Positions 61,081 to 64,000 of a stretch of 64,000 bases of DNA are shown piece after piece (within the stretch, counting starts at the first letter, position 1; each line of letters begins with the position of its first letter). The position numbers and the translations under genes were made by a program. Below the pieces are notes generated by a model. It was not told where the DNA came from. It saw only the letters and a program-made list of their open reading frames with translations, and ran no database searches. Where the stretch lies: assembly GCA_963780135.1 (NCBI GenBank), contig CAWAAR010000003.1:4464001-4528000 (forward strand). Reading direction: 5' to 3'. This DNA comes from Clostridium_AM sp963780135 (lineage in GTDB: Bacteria > Bacillota > Clostridia > Clostridiales > Clostridiaceae).

Positions 61081-63186
61081 CTAAGTAGTAAACTTATCAG
61101 TTAACTTTTTAACTGATTCAACAATTTCATTTAATTCATCTGCTGATTTTGATATCATATCAACACTTTCATACTGCTGTTGTATTGATGAAGATATTTC
61201 TTCTGTAGTTGCTGCTGACTGTTCTGATATGGCAGATATATAGCTAATAGTATTTATTACATTATTTTTACCACTGTCTATTATTTGAATATTATTTATA
61301 AGCATGTCTATCTGCTTTATAATATTTGATACAGCTCTATTAATGGAGTGAAAAGCTTGTTTTGTATCTTGTGAAGCTAAATTTGTTTGTTCCATAACAT
61401 CTTTCACAACTGTCATTTCAGTTTTGACATTATTAATTCCATTACTAAAATCTTTTATAATATTTTCGATTTCTTTAGTAGACACAGCAGTTTCAGTGGC
61501 AAGTTTTCTAATTTCATCTGAAACTACTGCAAATCCCCTACCAGCTTCGCCAGCTCTTGCTGCTTCTATCGCTGCATTTAATGCTAACAAATTTATTTGT
61601 TCTGTTATTAATTTTATTGTATCTGTAATTTTAATAATTAACTGAGATTTACCTCCAAGAGTATCTATTTCAAGTGCAACTCTTCTAGTCACTTCATTGT
61701 TGTTTTCAATGGCTAATCCTAATTTATTAATGTAATTTATACCTTCTGAATTTACCTTGTTAGTTTCAATTATATGATTTTTTACCATCTCAGAACTGTA
61801 AACTACATCAGCAATCTTCTGTGCTAGTATATCCAGATCTTTCGATCCTTTTTGTAAATTATTAGAAAGATCAACAGATCCCTGTGCTAATTCTTCCACA
61901 GCCTTTACTGATTCTTCTAGTGTTTTAGATGTGTCTCCTGTTACATCTGCTAAGCTATTTGAATTAGAATTTATTCTTTCAAAATTTTGTTTAATACTTC
62001 CAATGATGTCTCTAAGCTCTTCCCTCATAGTTAGCAATGAATGAGTCATTAAAGTTACTTCATCTTTACTTTTTAATTTGCTAATTTTTCTTGCAGAACC
62101 TTCTTTAAACCTCAAATCAAATTTTGCAGTTGAATCTACCAATTTAGTAACTTCTATTACAGGTTTAGAAATAAACTTACCAATTATTAACCCAACTATG
62201 CCTGCCAAAATGATTCCTAAAATAACTATTTCGCCTATAATTTTAATTAAAGTGTTAGTTTTTTCTAAGACTTCATTTTGCGGCACAAAAATAATCAATA
62301 AATCTCCATTAGACACACGAGAATAAGCTGCTATTTGATTTGCTCCATTAAATTTAACATTAGCTATACCTGATTGGTTTTTTTCAGTTTCATTTATTAT
62401 AAAACTAAGAGAACCATTATTTACATTTTTAAGGTTATCTTCTTGTTTAAATGTTGGATGAATTAGAAAATTATAATTTTTATCCAGAAGAGATGCATAG
62501 CCAGTTTTGTATGCTTTAGTATTACTAATAGATTTCTTAAAATAATTAAAATTTATATCTGCTCCAACAACACCTATTAGTTCATTTTCTTTATATATAG
62601 GTATGACATAGGAAATCATTTTTGTTTTTAAATCTGGATCTGTATATGGTTCTAGCCATAATGCTTTCTTTGATTTGATTGGTTCATAATACCATTTAAA
62701 ATCCTCATTTTCAACCTTAAATTCATCTAATGTTCCTAGTGGTTTAGACGTAAACAATTGATTATTTTTTTCATCACAAACATACCAAGCACCATTTACA
62801 TCCTTTGTTAATTCCGGGTTTACATAAAAATATACACCCATAGTTCCTTTAGTAGTCTCAGCAAATTTTTTTACAATTCCTTGTATACTACTTTCATATT
62901 GTTTTATATAATTGGGATCATTTTTAGTTTTTTCTAAATCTAACATAGAGGAAAGAGTAATAGATAAATTACCAACAGCTCCTTCTGTATTGTTAATGGT
63001 TAAGTTGAATTCTTGTGTTTTATTGTTAGTTAATAGCAACAATTTTTCATTTGCTTCTTCACTAGAAATATTTTTACTAGTGATAATGCTCGTAATTCCA
63101 ATAGAAAGAGCTACAAAAACAGAACATGCTACTACTGCAAAAATGATCTTAAAAGTAATTCCTTTATTAAATAATATTTTCTTCAT
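61081..63186 (-). CDS. methyl-accepting chemotaxis protein with dCache sensor
   Basis: 701 residues. TM1 (about 12-35), large extracellular double-Cache-type sensor (36-310; WYYEPIKSKKALWLEPYTD is typical of dCache_1), TM2 (about 313-335), HAMP (about 336-395) and cytosolic signalling domain with NAAIEAARAGEAGRGFAVVSDEIRKLA. dCache_1 receptors often sense amino acids or other small ligands; the ligand is unknown here. The gene is monocistronic with AGAGGGG before the ATG. It is a second receptor in the window and not part of the Wsp-like operon. Confidence 0.93.
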   Translation of the reverse strand: MKKILFNKGITFKIIFAVVACSVFVALSIGITSIITSKNISSEEANEKLLLLTNNKTQEFNLTINNTEGAVGNLSITLSSMLDLEKTKNDPNYIKQYESSIQGIVKKFAETTKGTMGVYFYVNPELTKDVNGAWYVCDEKNNQLFTSKPLGTLDEFKVENEDFKWYYEPIKSKKALWLEPYTDPDLKTKMISYVIPIYKENELIGVVGADINFNYFKKSISNTKAYKTGYASLLDKNYNFLIHPTFKQEDNLKNVNNGSLSFIINETEKNQSGIANVKFNGANQIAAYSRVSNGDLLIIFVPQNEVLEKTNTLIKIIGEIVILGIILAGIVGLIIGKFISKPVIEVTKLVDSTAKFDLRFKEGSARKISKLKSKDEVTLMTHSLLTMREELRDIIGSIKQNFERINSNSNSLADVTGDTSKTLEESVKAVEELAQGSVDLSNNLQKGSKDLDILAQKIADVVYSSEMVKNHIIETNKVNSEGINYINKLGLAIENNNEVTRRVALEIDTLGGKSQLIIKITDTIKLITEQINLLALNAAIEAARAGEAGRGFAVVSDEIRKLATETAVSTKEIENIIKDFSNGINNVKTEMTVVKDVMEQTNLASQDTKQAFHSINRAVSNIIKQIDMLINNIQIIDSGKNNVINTISYISAISEQSAATTEEISSSIQQQYESVDMISKSADELNEIVESVKKLTDKFTT

Positions 63187-63518
63187 TTTTTGCCCCTCTC
63201 TTTTAAATAAAATTCATTCTATTTTATTGAGATAATATTATTGTATATTGTTCAAATAATTTTTTATTCATATAGAGTTTGTTCGTCATTATTCAGTAAA
63301 CTTTTCTATTTACGCATACAAATCATAATTAAATTTCTTTGGCTATTTAACTAACATGGGACTTTTCGTAATATTTAGTAATAATTTAATATATTCTATA
63401 ATTTATTATACAAAAAAATCATACCAATATACAATTAAAATATTCGAAAATATCTCATTATTCTTAACACTGAATTTTTATCTTTTCATAGACCTCAATG
63501 CAAACAAACTTAGTACAC

Positions 63519-63551
63519 AAAAAGAGCTATCCTCAACGGGATAGCTCCTTA
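63519..63551 (-). terminator. terminator of the permease gene
   Basis: GC-containing stem GGAGCTATCC / GGATAGCTC with loop CGTTGA, then TTTTTG on the minus strand, 20 bp after the permease stop codon. The rest of the gap 63187-63518 is AT-rich and shows nothing I could assign. Confidence 0.85.
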
Positions 63552-63571
63552 ATTTTTTAATTACATTATTT

Positions 63572-64000
63572 TTATGAAATTTGTTGTTTGTTCTTCTTTT
63601 CATAACTGCTGTACATTATCCATGCAACTACAGCAAAGAATACTGGTCCAGCAACGCTCCAAATTGTTGTTGGCACATCTCCATCTATAGCTGGTTCTAT
63701 TATACAAAATACATTAGCAAGTCCTACTGTTAAAAGAACTACTGTAGTCCATACAAACGCACTTCCTTGAGTTTTGTACATTTCAAACGGCTTCTTAATT
63801 TCTGTTTTCTTCTTGAATGCTGGGAAAGCAGCAGCTATAAACATGTATGGTAGAGTCATAGCTACATTAGTCATAGCAACAAGTATATCAAAAAACTTAG
63901 TCATTGAGTCTCCACCAAAGGATACAAGTGCAATCATAATGCAAACTATAGTAGCTTGAATCCACATAGCATTTAATGGCATTCCATCTTTAATTTCTCC
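63572..64000 (-). CDS. amino-acid permease, C-terminal part (truncated by window edge)
   Basis: The last 142 residues of an APC-superfamily transporter; the reading frame continues without a stop to position 64000, so the 5' part lies outside the window. About four membrane helices are visible (ATIVCIMIALVSFGGD, VAMTLPYMFIAAAFPAF, FVWTTVVLLTVGLANVFCI, VAGPVFFAVVAWIMY). A cytosolic positively charged tail follows. The features suit glutamate:GABA antiporter-like or YjeM-like members, but the half that fixes substrate is missing. It ends in a strong terminator. Confidence 0.8.
   Translation of the reverse strand, partial: GEIKDGMPLNAMWIQATIVCIMIALVSFGGDSMTKFFDILVAMTNVAMTLPYMFIAAAFPAFKKKTEIKKPFEMYKTQGSAFVWTTVVLLTVGLANVFCIIEPAIDGDVPTTIWSVAGPVFFAVVAWIMYSSYEKKNKQQIS

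Overview
The window is very AT-rich, tightly packed DNA with strong Shine-Dalgarno sites and frequent TTG/GTG starts. It encodes rubrerythrin, hybrid-cluster protein (Hcp), a 2-hydroxyacyl-CoA dehydratase-activator-type protein, CWB2 cell-wall-binding repeats, YitT proteins, a T-box leader and a ZTP riboswitch. Together these point to an anaerobic Clostridium (cluster I), plausibly near C. botulinum group I / C. sporogenes. The species is an inference from gene content only. No rRNA, tRNA, CRISPR array or intact transposase was seen.

Layout. 1-3.55 kb (minus): trpE-trpG-trpD behind a consensus promoter and a tryptophan T-box leader that has one UGG specifier domain but two T-box/terminator units. 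3.55-10 kb: rubrerythrin, a YdbS/YdbT-like PH-domain pair, a membrane-anchored MutS-family ATPase, an unknown helical protein and CheV. 10.1-10.41 kb: a 105-codon frame with an in-frame TGA and a possible SECIS-like hairpin, i.e. a candidate selenoprotein or a nonsense pseudogene.

10.44-31.09 kb (minus): the main object, a 13-gene, almost gapless operon. It encodes an APH/choline-kinase-like protein, three zinc-ribbon P-loop GTPases, two GAP1-like proteins, two beta-sandwich proteins, two membrane VWA proteins, a large tubulin/FtsZ-like protein with an intact glycine-rich GTP loop, a second protein that appears to be a degenerate tubulin-like paralogue, and a zinc-ribbon/TM/YARHG protein. A three-gene unit (beta-sandwich, GTPase, GAP1-like) occurs twice in the same order on either side of a VWA-tubulin-pseudotubulin-VWA core. 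Domain types match NTP-dependent conflict/signalling systems predicted computationally (GAP1, DO-GTPase, TCAD vocabulary). The tubulin pair and membrane readouts are the least explained part. A GTP-controlled polymer or scaffold coupled to the envelope is my inference.

31.5-40.2 kb (minus): a complete alternative chemosensory operon, CheR-TPR, CheW, MCP, CheA-REC, CheB and a REC-PAS-GGDEF output, with the parts list of the Pseudomonas Wsp system. An HD-GYP phosphodiesterase lies at 47.3 kb. 40.4-46.8 kb: half-size TauE/SafE protein, a VanS/VanR-like two-component pair, a radical SAM protein, a 0.69-kb non-coding element with 13-bp terminal inverted repeats, and Hcp. 48.4-58.7 kb: a 45-aa ORF, a CWB2/beta-propeller surface protein, a TetR regulator linked to a 1432-aa acyl-CoA dehydratase activase-like protein with a repeated operator at its promoter, MsrA with a 41-aa ORF, and two convergent YitT proteins. 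59-64 kb: a small tail-anchored protein, a ZTP riboswitch controlling a stand-alone AICAR formyltransferase, a dCache chemoreceptor, and the 3' part of an amino-acid permease running off the window. Palindromic repeats with ATGCGA-type ends recur at 6.3, 18.1, 44.3/44.9 and 50.7 kb.
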